The notes: generated from the letters alone by a model not told the origin. A DNA stretch of 32,392 nt from FEN-1297 sp046706945 (GCA_046706945.1 JBJKOY010000124.1:1-32392); one strand, 5' to 3'; positions 9,138 through 17,833 are shown, numbered from the stretch's first letter. Translations and numbers: made by a program.

Positions 9138-10454
9138 ATGAATTGCAGAGCAGTAAGGCCGATTTTATTAATAACCCTATCATATATTTTATTAACAAGC
9201 AGGTTTGCCCGCGCTCAAAGTATTTGGGAAAGGGATCATTTCCTGGGCAATTGGAACGGCTTGAGGACCACACTCTCCGAAAAAGGGGTAGACCTCTCAG
9301 CAGTTTATACCGGCGATGTTTTTTCCGACTTGACCGGCGGCCTGCAAAGGCGTACCGTATATCTGGACAATATAGACTTAACGGCGGCGTTTAATACGGA
9401 AAAACTTTTTAACTGGCAGGGCGGAACAATATTTATTTACGGCCTTGGCAACCAGGGAAAAAATCCGAGCAAATATATCGGCGATATTCAAACCGCAGAT
9501 AATATTGCGGCATTCAGCACGTGGAAAATCTACGAAGCATGGATTCAGCAAATTTTGTTTAACGACCATCTTTCCGTTTTAGCCGGGTTGTACAACCTGA
9601 ATTCCGAGTTTCAGAAACTTGAATCTTCGGGACTCTTTTTGAATTCCTCCCACGGCATCGGGAAAGCTTTTTCGCAAAGCGGCAGATACGGGCCTTCGAT
9701 ATTCCCGACAACTTCACTTGCACTGCGGTTTAAAATTAAATTGGGTAAAAGTATTTATTTCCAAACCGCGGTATTTAACGGTACTGCCGGAGACCCGGCC
9801 GATCCGAACGGGACTAAAATTACTTTCCCGCACCGCGACGGGATTTTATCTGCTTCGGAGATTCAATATTACCTGGATACCCCGCACGAAAACGACGAGG
9901 AAGGGTACAGGGAATCGAGAAACAGGTTGGGCAGGTTCGGCGAGAGTGATTACAAAGGAAAATTTGCCGCCGGGTTCTGGATATATTCGGCCGGGTTTCC
10001 GGCGATAGGAAAGGAAAGTTCGGTAAAAAAATTGATTACCGGGAACGTGGGCTTCTATTTTATAGGCGAATACAAAATTCTCGGACCGCAAGGAGTAACC
10101 GGGAAAGGCTTAACGGTCTTCTCCCGGATAGGTTTTGCAAACCCCGGAATTAACCGCTTTGTTTCCTATACCGGGGCAGGCGCTGTTTATACGGGATTAA
10201 TACCCGGCAGAGACGACGACCAGATCGGGATCGCTTTGGCCGGTGTCCATAACGGTTCGCAGTATATCGCCGCGATGAAAATCGTAAATCGACGGGTAGC
10301 CGAATCCGAATGGAATATCGAACTTTCCTACCTCTGCAATCTTTCACCTTGGTTAAGTCTTCAGCCGGACATGCAGTATATAATCAATCCGGATACGGAT
10401 CCGTTAATTAAAAATGCTTTTGCGGCCGGTATAAGGGTCGTAGTAAATTTTTAG
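9138..10454 (+). CDS. OprB-family carbohydrate porin
   Basis: This 438-aa outer-membrane protein has a signal peptide (cleavage likely after ARA, residue 26). The mature start, SIWERDHFLGNWNGLRTTLSEKG, is the classic opening of OprB-like porins. The body is built of alternating beta strands with aromatic girdle residues, and the chain ends in VVVNF, a terminal Phe typical of BAM substrates. OprB relatives form 16-stranded channels for sugar uptake; the actual solute here is unknown. It stands between a pseudogene on its left and the converging respiratory operon on its right, whose stop is only 11 bases away. No sugar-use genes lie nearby, so its role cannot be refined from context. Confidence 0.85.
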   Translation: MNCRAVRPILLITLSYILLTSRFARAQSIWERDHFLGNWNGLRTTLSEKGVDLSAVYTGDVFSDLTGGLQRRTVYLDNIDLTAAFNTEKLFNWQGGTIFIYGLGNQGKNPSKYIGDIQTADNIAAFSTWKIYEAWIQQILFNDHLSVLAGLYNLNSEFQKLESSGLFLNSSHGIGKAFSQSGRYGPSIFPTTSLALRFKIKLGKSIYFQTAVFNGTAGDPADPNGTKITFPHRDGILSASEIQYYLDTPHENDEEGYRESRNRLGRFGESDYKGKFAAGFWIYSAGFPAIGKESSVKKLITGNVGFYFIGEYKILGPQGVTGKGLTVFSRIGFANPGINRFVSYTGAGAVYTGLIPGRDDDQIGIALAGVHNGSQYIAAMKIVNRRVAESEWNIELSYLCNLSPWLSLQPDMQYIINPDTDPLIKNAFAAGIRVVVNF

Positions 10455-10465
10455 AAAATATTTAT

Positions 10466-11857
10466 CTACTTCCTTGTATTTAGAAATGCCAAGATCTCCT
10501 GTAATTCTTTCTTTGTCATTGAAGCGCCGAAGGCCGGCATATTTCCAGCGCCGTTAACAATGCGTATTGTCATCTGCTGGTCGTTCAACCTGTCGGCAAC
10601 CTTCGTCAAATCGGGCCCGCGGTGTCCGCCGTCTCCCGATACGGAATGACAATACAAACATCCCTTCTTATAAAATAAACTGGCCCCCGCAACTGCATCT
10701 ATTCCTACATTGCCCACTACCTGGGCCGAAAGAGGTTTGGCGTTAAAATCCGGGGACCACGGCGACAATATCCCCTCGTGCCAGAACGTAGCTATCATAG
10801 TTACCATAACGACTACGATAAAAATGGACCAGGGCCTTCTTACCGGACTGCGTTCGCCTTTATTAAACACCAGCGGAAGCAGGAATAATACTAAGCCGAT
10901 AATTAAAGGTCCGAATGCAATGGCATACGATTCGATTCCCCTGGGCATTAAAGCAAACAGAGCAAAGATCCATAGGAAATACCAGTCGGGTCTGGGATTT
11001 GAAATTATATTTGAGGGATCGGGCGGTGTTCCTATTTTTGGAGGACCTACAAACACAGCCAATAAAATTACTATTAAAACTACGATCAGTCCGAAGGCCA
11101 TATCTCTCCATGCGGCATTCGGGAAAAAGGGAACACCTTCCTTTTTTAGCATACTTTGATACCACTCTCTGTAGGTTTTGGGATTTACCGGGCGGCCCGA
11201 TTTTGGCGGCTCCGAAATTCCGTTCCTGAAAACAAGGAAAATGTGCAAGCCTATTATACCGAATAACAAAGCGGGTATAAGAAAAACGTGAATTGCAAAA
11301 AAACGGCTCAGCGTAGCGCCGCCCAAAGTTCCGCCGGCGAGTAAAAAATGCGCCAGCCATTTCCCGATGAAAGGTATGCGTCCCGCCTGTTCCGCACCGA
11401 CGACGGACGACCAAACGCCGTTGCTGTCCCATCGTAACAACTGCCCGGTAAATCCCATGCCTAGGGTTAACGCGAGAAGAATTATTCCCGATATCCAGCT
11501 CATCTCGCGGGGGTACTTATAAGCGGCCGCAAGGTATACGCGGATCATATGGATGCCTATCAGTATTATCATCGCCGAAGCGCCGAAATAATGTATCCCT
11601 CTGAGTATATTGCCGAGAGGAACCTGGTAGGTTATGTATTTTAATGAGGCGTAGGCCGTTTCCGAAGTCGGCTGATATAATAATGACAGCCCCACGCCGG
11701 TAATTACCTGAAGTATAAAAATAAAAAGCGTTGCACTGCCGAATACGTAAGTCCACCTGGAGTCCGGCGGCACAAGGTGCTTTGCAAGAGGTTTTACAAA
11801 TGCCATTAAGCCGGTTCTGTCGTCAATCCAACGCCAAATAGTCTTCAATTTTTCCAT
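10466..11857 (-). CDS. Cytochrome b of a bc complex with fused C-terminal cytochrome c
   Basis: This 463-aa membrane protein of the quinol:cytochrome c oxidoreductase combines the cytochrome b N and C domains with a mono-heme cytochrome c tail. Heme b ligands are H89/H103 and H190/H205. The second pair is spaced by 15, as in cytochrome b6 and not the 14 of bc1. The Qo motif is PDWY (290-293), a variant reported in menaquinol-using complexes. The tail carries CLYCH (C400, C403, H404) with a likely Met ligand in NMPAFG near residue 440, so it replaces a separate cytochrome c1. There is no Cys where b6 binds heme ci covalently. AAGGA sits 6 bases before the ATG. It is the last gene of the respiratory operon, 11 bases after the Rieske gene. 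Confidence 0.92.
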   Translation of the reverse strand: MEKLKTIWRWIDDRTGLMAFVKPLAKHLVPPDSRWTYVFGSATLFIFILQVITGVGLSLLYQPTSETAYASLKYITYQVPLGNILRGIHYFGASAMIILIGIHMIRVYLAAAYKYPREMSWISGIILLALTLGMGFTGQLLRWDSNGVWSSVVGAEQAGRIPFIGKWLAHFLLAGGTLGGATLSRFFAIHVFLIPALLFGIIGLHIFLVFRNGISEPPKSGRPVNPKTYREWYQSMLKKEGVPFFPNAAWRDMAFGLIVVLIVILLAVFVGPPKIGTPPDPSNIISNPRPDWYFLWIFALFALMPRGIESYAIAFGPLIIGLVLFLLPLVFNKGERSPVRRPWSIFIVVVMVTMIATFWHEGILSPWSPDFNAKPLSAQVVGNVGIDAVAGASLFYKKGCLYCHSVSGDGGHRGPDLTKVADRLNDQQMTIRIVNGAGNMPAFGASMTKKELQEILAFLNTRK

Positions 11858-11868
11858 CCGTTGTCCTT

Positions 11869-12372
11869 CTATATTGTCGTAATCGGTATCGGGCTGGAGA
11901 GAATTTCCACCTCATTGTTTCTAACCCTCACCGGGTACCGGCTGAGCCCTTTAGGAGGAGGTCCGGCCGCATAGGAACCGTCTTTATTATATACGCCGCC
12001 GTGACATGGACATAGAAATAATTGTGCATCGGGTATCCATCTTACCGGGCATCCGAGATGGGCGCAGTTCACAGAGAAAGCGATAAACTTATCCCCCGAT
12101 ACACGCCTCAGCCACGATGCGGTCTGTGAAGTTACTCCAGACCAGGGCAGGGGAGAAGTATTTTTGAATTTTACTAGTACCGTTTGCCCGATTTTAAAAT
12201 CGTTAACTTTGCCTACCGATCTCCAGTCTCTCGATTTCCTCCTGTAAATAGGAGCTACCATTGCGCCTATAATGGGTACTGTAACGGCTGCTCCCACCAG
12301 TCCTCCGAATCCGAAAAGAAGTTTTATTATAAAGTTCCTGCGGTTTACGTTTTCATCCATAGAGCTATCCAT
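11869..12372 (-). CDS. Rieske [2Fe-2S] protein of the bc complex
   Basis: The 167-aa protein carries CAHLGC and CPCHGG. The cluster ligands should be C103, H105, C121 and H124, and C108-C123 should form the stabilising disulfide. The N terminus, NRRNFIIKLL followed by a hydrophobic helix, is a Tat-type signal anchor, as expected for a Rieske protein folded in the cytoplasm. The start at 12372 overlaps the preceding small oxidase gene by 8 bases, which implies translational coupling; an in-frame ATG at 12360 is an alternative. It passes electrons from quinol to the heme c of the adjacent cytochrome b-c fusion. Confidence 0.93.
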   Translation of the reverse strand: MDSSMDENVNRRNFIIKLLFGFGGLVGAAVTVPIIGAMVAPIYRRKSRDWRSVGKVNDFKIGQTVLVKFKNTSPLPWSGVTSQTASWLRRVSGDKFIAFSVNCAHLGCPVRWIPDAQLFLCPCHGGVYNKDGSYAAGPPPKGLSRYPVRVRNNEVEILSSPIPITTI

Positions 12373-12583
12373 TATTCAATTCTCCTATCCATCCCGCCAG
12401 GGCAATCCCTATTGTGACAAAACCTATTCCGGTTAATATTAAAGATGTTACGAAGCCCCAGAAAAAGAATATTACTCCGAGCGCAAGTATAATAGGCCAA
12501 TAAGTCGAAGCAGGCAGTTTTTGCGGCACGGCCGGACTTGGTTTATATTCGCTTTCCAGTTCTTTCAGCTTGTTCTCCTCCAT
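12365..12583 (-). CDS. Small cytochrome oxidase subunit IV-like protein
   Basis: The 72-aa protein has a charged cytoplasmic N terminus (KLKELESEYKP) and two closely spaced hydrophobic helices beginning at STYWPIILALGVIFFFWG. This is the pattern of the small subunit IV-like protein found at the end of caa3 oxidase operons. It has no catalytic residues and probably stabilises subunit I. It lies 15 bases after ctaG and overlaps the Rieske gene by 8 bases, bridging the oxidase and bc halves of the operon. The assignment rests on length, topology and position; primary sequence gives little support. Confidence 0.65.
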   Translation of the reverse strand: MEENKLKELESEYKPSPAVPQKLPASTYWPIILALGVIFFFWGFVTSLILTGIGFVTIGIALAGWIGELNNG

Positions 12584-12598
12584 ATCCGGGCCTCCTTA

Positions 12599-13426
12599 TT
12601 AATAATGCACATTGTCAATTTTGATTTTGCTTAATACTTCATCCTCGTGTTCTTCCGCTCCGTACCATTTTGAAAGTGAAATCATAATATTAGTTAAATA
12701 AACAAAACATGCGGGAATCCACATTATCAATCCGCCCATTTGCTGGTCGATACGCGGAGTTATACCGCAATAATTTCTAATAAAATTAATCAGCTCGGTA
12801 TTGCTGCCGGCATAATATGAAGTGTAAATTCCCGGCGGGGCAAAAGTAATGAAAATGCCCAGCACCGTACAGCCCACGCACGCGGTAAAAAGATAAAGGG
12901 AGCTTTGAAGCGGCCGGAGTTTTTTAAATTCGACAGGGGAGAATACGGGCCATATAAAAATTAATCCGAGAACGATTAAAGATATCATTTGTAAAAGCTG
13001 AAGTATCGGAGATTTTTCCATCTCATTGTAAAAAGAAGGAATATGCCAGATCCACATGGAACCTACGCCGGCGAGCCACGCTGTTACGGGGTGGAATAAA
13101 AATTTCCCGGCTTTTTTAAATCCGTCGATTTTAACTAACTTTTCCAGGAAATTCTTATCCGTACTGCTGAGCAACATGGGCGGAACCACGAGCAGAATAA
13201 TAATATGTTTTATCATATGTGCGCTGAAGAAATAATGTTCCGCCATATAACTGACCGGAGAAAACGTAGAGAACAGAAATACGGCAATTCCCCCCATGAA
13301 TAAAATACTCTTTCGGTTGAACCTGTTCCCGTTTGTCCTAAAATGAAATATCACAAAAAGGACGGATATTAATAATGCCGGGAAATTAAACTGCCAGTAA
13401 GTCGAAAGTATTTTTAGCGTGTTCAT
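12599..13426 (-). CDS. ctaG: Cytochrome oxidase assembly factor CtaG (caa3 type)
   Basis: The 275-aa polytopic membrane protein has about seven hydrophobic segments and the conserved AEHYFFSAHMIKHIIILLVVPPML region, whose His residues suit copper delivery to CuB, plus WIWHIPSFYN in mid-sequence. This matches the caa3_CtaG family and not the Cox11-like CtaG of proteobacteria. The frame opens further up at 13468, but the ATG at 13426 overlaps the ctaE stop as ATGA and has AGGAG seven bases upstream, so I take that start. Being inside the oxidase operon supports a role in assembling this enzyme. Confidence 0.85.
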   Translation of the reverse strand: MNTLKILSTYWQFNFPALLISVLFVIFHFRTNGNRFNRKSILFMGGIAVFLFSTFSPVSYMAEHYFFSAHMIKHIIILLVVPPMLLSSTDKNFLEKLVKIDGFKKAGKFLFHPVTAWLAGVGSMWIWHIPSFYNEMEKSPILQLLQMISLIVLGLIFIWPVFSPVEFKKLRPLQSSLYLFTACVGCTVLGIFITFAPPGIYTSYYAGSNTELINFIRNYCGITPRIDQQMGGLIMWIPACFVYLTNIMISLSKWYGAEEHEDEVLSKIKIDNVHY

Positions 13427-13974
13427 AATACTGCTCCTAAATAAACGACACTGAATACTACTATCCATACCGCGTCTACAAAATGCCAGTAAATTTTTAT
13501 CGATTCCATTGCATGCGTTTCTATGTTGCGGAATTTACCCGAATTTAATAATCCGAATAGAACGGACAGGGCGATTAGTCCAAGAATAACATGTATGCCG
13601 TGAAAGCCGGTGAGAGTAAAAAATGCGGATCCGAATACGTTTCTGCTGACGGTTACATTCACCGACATCAGCCTGGCATATTCCATCCCTTGGCCGACAA
13701 TAAAAACAATTCCAAGAATAATAGTAGCCGCCAGCCATCCCAGCAAAGCTTTCCTTTTCCCTTTATTCAATTCCGCTCCCGCCATTTCAACTGTAAAACT
13801 GCTTGATATTAGAAAGAATGTGAATACGGAGGTTTTTTTATAATCCAGGAATTTTGCCGAAGAGGAAAGCGAACCGCCGGCGTGGCTGTAATAAACATAT
13901 GAAATAATCAGGGCTAAAAAGAAAAAAGCCTCGGAAGCAACAAAGAACAGCATCATCATTTTATTCTTATTCAT
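13423..13974 (-). CDS. ctaE: Cytochrome c oxidase subunit III
   Basis: This 183-aa protein has five predicted membrane helices, the short form typical of bacterial caa3/bo3 oxidases. Recognisable family motifs are ASEAFFFLALI near the start (conserved Glu in the helix), GQGMEYARL, FTLTGFHGIHVILGL and YWHFVDAVWIVVF. It overlaps ctaD by 8 bases and ctaG by 4, so all three are probably translationally coupled. Subunit III has no metal centre and supports proton uptake and stability of subunit I. Confidence 0.93.
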   Translation of the reverse strand: MNKNKMMMLFFVASEAFFFLALIISYVYYSHAGGSLSSSAKFLDYKKTSVFTFFLISSSFTVEMAGAELNKGKRKALLGWLAATIILGIVFIVGQGMEYARLMSVNVTVSRNVFGSAFFTLTGFHGIHVILGLIALSVLFGLLNSGKFRNIETHAMESIKIYWHFVDAVWIVVFSVVYLGAVL

Positions 13975-15646
13975 GTAATTTACCAGGTTTAAGTTTACGT
14001 TTCCAATCAGGGTCGTCCGGATGATTCAAATCCCAAAGAGGCCTGCGGCTTCTGACAAGCGGTATGTTTTCGAAATTTTTCTGAGCGGGCGGCGAGGCTG
14101 CCAGCCACTCAAGCGTCCAGGCATTCCACGGATTATTTCCGGCCGGCTCTCCGTACTTCAAACTGTAAAAAATATTCCAAATGAAAATGAAGAACGACAA
14201 TCCGAGTACAATTGCGCTTATAGTAGAAAACATATTCAATGCTCCAAGGTACGGAAGATCGGGATACGTGAAGACTCTCCTCGGCATTCCCAGGAGTCCT
14301 AGAAAATGAAACACGAAAAAGGTACAATTGAAACTGATGAGGAAAATCCAGAAATGCCATTTGCCTATTTTTTCGGAAAGTTTTTTGCCGGAAATTTTGG
14401 GAAACCAGTAGTAGGCTCCGGCAAAACCTGCGGATAAGGAACCCCCGAGAAAGACATAATGGATGTGGGCAACTACAAAGTATGTGTCGGTTAACCGCCA
14501 GTCGATAGGTACAATTGCAAAACCCACACCGCTAAGTCCGCCTATGGTGAAATCCACAAGGAAAGCCATGGTAAACAGCATGGCCGTTTTAAATAAAATA
14601 GAACCGCCCCACATTGTTGCGATCCAGTTGAAAACTTTAACGCCCGTAGGTATGGCAATAAGCATGCTGGTAGCAGCAAAAAAAGCGTTGAACGCGGTTC
14701 CAAGTCCTACCGCAAACATATGATGTGCCCAGACTCCGAAGGAAAGCAGGGCTATGGCAACTGTGGAAGCGGCGACAAACTCGTAGCCGAAGATGGGTTT
14801 GCGGGAAAATACAGGGATAACTTCGGAGACAATGCCGAAAGCCGGAAGCGCAAGGATATAAACTTCCGGATGGCCGAACGTCCAGAATACGTGCTGCCAC
14901 ATCAGTGCGGAACCTCCGGTTGCAGTAGTGAAGAAATGTGCGTTAAGCAGACGGTCGATAAGAATCATAGCAAGCCCTGCATTTAATACCGGGAATGCGC
15001 CGAGTATTAGAAAGCCGTTTACGAAAACCATCCATACGAACAGCGGCAGCTTAGTCAACGATAATCCGGGCGTTCTCATTGTTAAGGTAGTTACGACGAA
15101 ATTTAATGCTGCTCCTATCGTACCGATGCCCATTAGCAAAATACTTAAAGCCCAATAACTGACCCCTGGTGCGGAGCTGTAAAATTTTTCGCTGAGAGGA
15201 GCATAGCTGAACCATCCCACGTTGGGCGCTCCGCCGGCAAAGAAACTGAAATAAAGCAGCAGTCCGCCGAACAAAAATATCCAGAAGCTGAATGCGTTCA
15301 GCCGGGGATAAGCCATTTCGTTGGCCCCGATCATCAGCGGAAGGCAGTAAGTTGCAAATCCCAACAGCATTGGTGTAAGGACAAGGAAGATCATAGTAGT
15401 GCCGTGCATCGTAAAGATCTGGTTGTACATCTGCGGTGTGAGAAATGTATTTTCAGGCCGCATTAGTTGGATCCGCATAAGCATGGCTTCTATAAATCCC
15501 ACTATTAAAAAAAGCAGGGAAGACCATAAATACATTATTCCGATCAGTTTATGATCGACCGTAGACAACCACTGCAATAAACCGTTTTCGGAGCGAAGAC
15601 TCGGAATCGAATCGGTTGATTCGGGTATTCGTAAAGTTAAGTTCAT
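13967..15646 (-). CDS. ctaD: Cytochrome c oxidase subunit I, A-family heme-copper
   Basis: The 559-aa catalytic subunit reduces oxygen and pumps protons. Visible landmarks are the low-spin heme ligand in FTMHGTTMIF, the CuB ligand and cross-linked Tyr in WTFGHPEVYILALP, the CuB pair in WAHHMFAVG, and the heme a3/a histidines in VAHIHYVFLGG. The Glu of GHPEV is present, which marks the A1 type with a D-channel glutamate. It starts with an ATG that overlaps the ctaC stop by 4 bases. The protein has about twelve transmembrane segments. Neither heme A synthase nor a Sco protein is encoded in the window. Confidence 0.96.
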   Translation of the reverse strand: MNLTLRIPESTDSIPSLRSENGLLQWLSTVDHKLIGIMYLWSSLLFLIVGFIEAMLMRIQLMRPENTFLTPQMYNQIFTMHGTTMIFLVLTPMLLGFATYCLPLMIGANEMAYPRLNAFSFWIFLFGGLLLYFSFFAGGAPNVGWFSYAPLSEKFYSSAPGVSYWALSILLMGIGTIGAALNFVVTTLTMRTPGLSLTKLPLFVWMVFVNGFLILGAFPVLNAGLAMILIDRLLNAHFFTTATGGSALMWQHVFWTFGHPEVYILALPAFGIVSEVIPVFSRKPIFGYEFVAASTVAIALLSFGVWAHHMFAVGLGTAFNAFFAATSMLIAIPTGVKVFNWIATMWGGSILFKTAMLFTMAFLVDFTIGGLSGVGFAIVPIDWRLTDTYFVVAHIHYVFLGGSLSAGFAGAYYWFPKISGKKLSEKIGKWHFWIFLISFNCTFFVFHFLGLLGMPRRVFTYPDLPYLGALNMFSTISAIVLGLSFFIFIWNIFYSLKYGEPAGNNPWNAWTLEWLAASPPAQKNFENIPLVRSRRPLWDLNHPDDPDWKRKLKPGKLHE

Positions 15647-16605
15647 TTATTCCCTTCGAGATAAGTTGCCAGTTCGTTTATTTCCGTACTGTCCAGTAAA
15701 AAATTAGGCATGTGGGCTCCGGGTTTTACTTTTTGAGGATTCCTAAGCCACAATTTCAGGTTATGTTTCGTGTTGGGCAGCATCCCGCTGAGGATTGTTT
15801 CCCTGGAACCTAAATGCGTGAGGTCCGGTCCTATATGCATCCCCGCCGGCGTGCCTGCAATTGCATGACAATTGCCGCACGTTTTTTCCTGAAACAGTTC
15901 GGCGCCCATCATCGCCGAGCTGTCCATCGGCGGTTTAGGTATTTGCTGCTGGCTGCGTATCCATTTATTAAAATCCGCCTGATCCTGTGCAATTACTTTT
16001 ATTCTCATCCATGCATGCTCCGCCCCGCAAAATTCTGCGCATGTACCCGAATAAGTTCTGGCGCTGTCGGCCTCAATCCATATGTAATTGTATCTTCCTG
16101 GGATGGCATCGATTTTTCTTCCTAAGTCGGGTACCCACCAATCATGGATTACGTCCGCGGATTCCACCCTCATTAATAATTTTTTCCCTACCGGGATATG
16201 AAGTTCGTTCGCGGTTATGACGTCGTATGACGGATATCTCATATCCCACCACCATTGATGCGCGATAATAATGATGTCGGGTTTGGCGCCGTCCGGGATG
16301 GGAGAATTAATATTGTTCATAGCTTCCAGCGTCAGCACAAAGAATAAAGAAACGGCAAGTAAAGGCAGTATAGTCCAGATCAATTCCAGTTTTTTATTAC
16401 CGAAAATCTGCGGAGGGATATCGGGCCTGTGCTTTGCACCGTACTTAACCGCCGATGCGATTACAAAGCCTGTTACAATGAAGACAATAATGCCCGCAAG
16501 TATTAAATACCGTAGGAAAAGTGTATTAATGTCCCGTGCTTCAGGCGAGTAGGAAGAAAATAATTGAGAAAAGAATTGCCATAACGAATCGAGAAACAGA
16601 ATCAT
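15643..16605 (-). CDS. ctaC: Cytochrome c oxidase subunit II with fused cytochrome c (caa3)
   Basis: This 320-aa protein is the electron-entry subunit. Two membrane helices (about residues 30-53 and 74-95) are followed by the periplasmic cupredoxin domain. CuA ligands are H154 (VIHDWWVP), C189, E191, C193, H197 and M200 in TCAEFCGAEHAWM. After a linker comes a mono-heme cytochrome c with CGNCH (243-247) and a likely axial Met at 299 (HMPNF). This fusion defines a caa3 oxidase that receives electrons without needing a separate docking cytochrome. It is the first gene of the seven-gene operon running ctaC-ctaD-ctaE-ctaG-small subunit-Rieske-cytochrome b/c. There is no obvious Shine-Dalgarno before the ATG. 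Confidence 0.95.
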   Translation of the reverse strand: MILFLDSLWQFFSQLFSSYSPEARDINTLFLRYLILAGIIVFIVTGFVIASAVKYGAKHRPDIPPQIFGNKKLELIWTILPLLAVSLFFVLTLEAMNNINSPIPDGAKPDIIIIAHQWWWDMRYPSYDVITANELHIPVGKKLLMRVESADVIHDWWVPDLGRKIDAIPGRYNYIWIEADSARTYSGTCAEFCGAEHAWMRIKVIAQDQADFNKWIRSQQQIPKPPMDSSAMMGAELFQEKTCGNCHAIAGTPAGMHIGPDLTHLGSRETILSGMLPNTKHNLKLWLRNPQKVKPGAHMPNFLLDSTEINELATYLEGNK

Positions 16606-16700
16606 CGGATATAATTAGATTGTTCGTGTCGGATTAATTTTTTTAAGGTAGCAACAAAACGGCTTAAATAAAAATGGATAATGTGACAGCAATTACCGTT

Positions 16701-16717
16701 TGTTACAAATTGTGATA
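16701..16717. promoter_or_regulatory. Weak Crp/Fnr-like dyad upstream of the respiratory operon
   Basis: TGTTACAA-A-TTGTGATA is an imperfect dyad, with 6 of 8 positions complementary between the arms. It lies about 100 bases upstream of ctaC in the 126-base spacer that should hold the operon promoter. It resembles a Crp/Fnr-family site, which would suit a respiratory operon, but matches this weak occur by chance in A/T-rich DNA. Confidence 0.25.
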
Positions 16718-16731
16718 AAGATAAAAATATA

Positions 16732-17376
16732 TTAGTACGCCACCGTAAATCTCTTTCTAATATACTTCGGATTTTCAAGTTCGTTAACAACCGCAAATGC
16801 AAGATCCTCTACCGATATCTTGCTTTCGTTCTTATCGTTGAAAAGCACGTTATTATCTCCGTAGCGGAATTCGCATGTTCGCCCGCCCGGGATTAACTGA
16901 ACGGCCGGACTTACAAAAGTCCATTGAAGTTCATCTTCATTCAGTATCGTATTATATAGCTGCCGTGCGGCAAGAGCGCCCTGCTTCCAATCATCCGGGA
17001 AATCAGGCGAATCTACCAGTTGAAGCCCCGGTTTAACGTATAAGCTGCCCGCACCTCCTATCATGATAATTCTTTTCACGCCGGTTTTATGCATGCTTTC
17101 GATAATGGATTTATAGCCCTTTAAATATTCATCGTAAATATCGGGATTTTTCCAGCCCGGGTTGTAAGCGCTTATAACCGCTTCGTGTCCTTTTATAATT
17201 TCAATTGCTTCGTTTTGTTTTAATATATCTGCCTGCCGGACATCAAGGTTAGTATCCTTGACCGGCATCTTTTCAACATGCCTTGCAACCGCCGTTACCC
17301 TGTGTTTGCGGCTTAATGCTTCCGTTAATATATTCGATCCTACATATCCCGTAGCTCCTATTAGTACTGTGTTCAT
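16732..17376 (-). CDS. NAD(P)-binding atypical SDR (NmrA/YwnB-like)
   Basis: The product is about 214 aa with an N-terminal Rossmann fold: VLIGATGYVGSNILTEALSR (GxTGxxG type), then VTAVAR, then DVRQADI. VKRIIMIGGAGSLYV in mid-protein matches the NAD(P)H-binding family (PF13460-like) of atypical short-chain reductases, which often act as redox sensors or flavin/quinone reductases. No YxxxK catalytic pair is evident. AAGGAGGA lies too close to the first ATG (17379) and is better placed for the second (17376). It sits upstream of, and in the same orientation as, the oxidase operon, separated by 126 bases, so it is probably separately transcribed. The substrate is unknown. Confidence 0.75.
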   Translation of the reverse strand: MNTVLIGATGYVGSNILTEALSRKHRVTAVARHVEKMPVKDTNLDVRQADILKQNEAIEIIKGHEAVISAYNPGWKNPDIYDEYLKGYKSIIESMHKTGVKRIIMIGGAGSLYVKPGLQLVDSPDFPDDWKQGALAARQLYNTILNEDELQWTFVSPAVQLIPGGRTCEFRYGDNNVLFNDKNESKISVEDLAFAVVNELENPKYIRKRFTVAY

Positions 17377-17379
17377 CAT

Positions 17380-17833
17380 TTCCTCCTTGCACTTTTATTT
17401 TTTATTAGCCGGCATAAAAATTATTACGCCTGCAAATAAGCTAATATTAAAAATGATTGCCAAGTCACTGTATTGCATTTCACATCATTGAGGGGACGAT
17501 GAACTTTTAATTTTAAACATAGAATGCCGGCAGGTTATGTTATTCTCGGGAAATATCCCGTGCTAATACACTTTTGTGCTGCGACTAAGCAAAATCATCC
17601 GGTCGAGAAAACTGAGCGGTATAGGTCTTCAGAATATTTCCGGCAGAGTAATTGATATTATCAATCAGTTAAAGTATGAAGTGAAGAATCATTTATTCGC
17701 GGTTTTAATAATATTACTATAACCACATAAGGCACATAGTATTATTCTCTAAGAACTTCTTATGTGTCTTATGTGGTGAAGATTTCTAATGTTATGATAA
17801 GCTTTAGATATTTAATAAGAAAAAGTACGGCTT
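17380..17833. other. 454-base intergenic region without a convincing gene
   Basis: This gap holds the promoter and ribosome site of the NAD(P)-binding protein at its left end and the palindromic repeat 17722-17777 at its right end. A stop-to-stop plus-strand frame of about 50 codons ending at 17720 has no good start, no ribosome site and no recognisable motif, so I do not call it. Nothing else stands out. Confidence 0.5.
17722..17777. repeat. Long inverted repeat (ACCACATAAGGCACATA)
   Basis: The arms at 17722-17738 and 17761-17777 are complementary at 16 of 17 positions and enclose a 22-base loop. The element lies 56 bases beyond the 3' end of cysK. Similar ACCACATAAGGCAC-type sequences are often seen as interspersed intergenic repeats. 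It would form a stable hairpin in RNA from either strand and may protect the cysK 3' end, but it has no U-tract, so I do not call it an intrinsic terminator. Confidence 0.7.

Noticed and set aside
13427..13468. Longer N terminus for CtaG
   Set aside because: It would overlap ctaE by 46 bases and lacks a ribosome site. The ATG at 13426 has AGGAG at the right distance and an ATGA overlap.
17566..17720. About 50-codon plus-strand frame in the cysK downstream gap
   Set aside because: It has no good start, no ribosome site and no motif. I see no reason to think it is coding.
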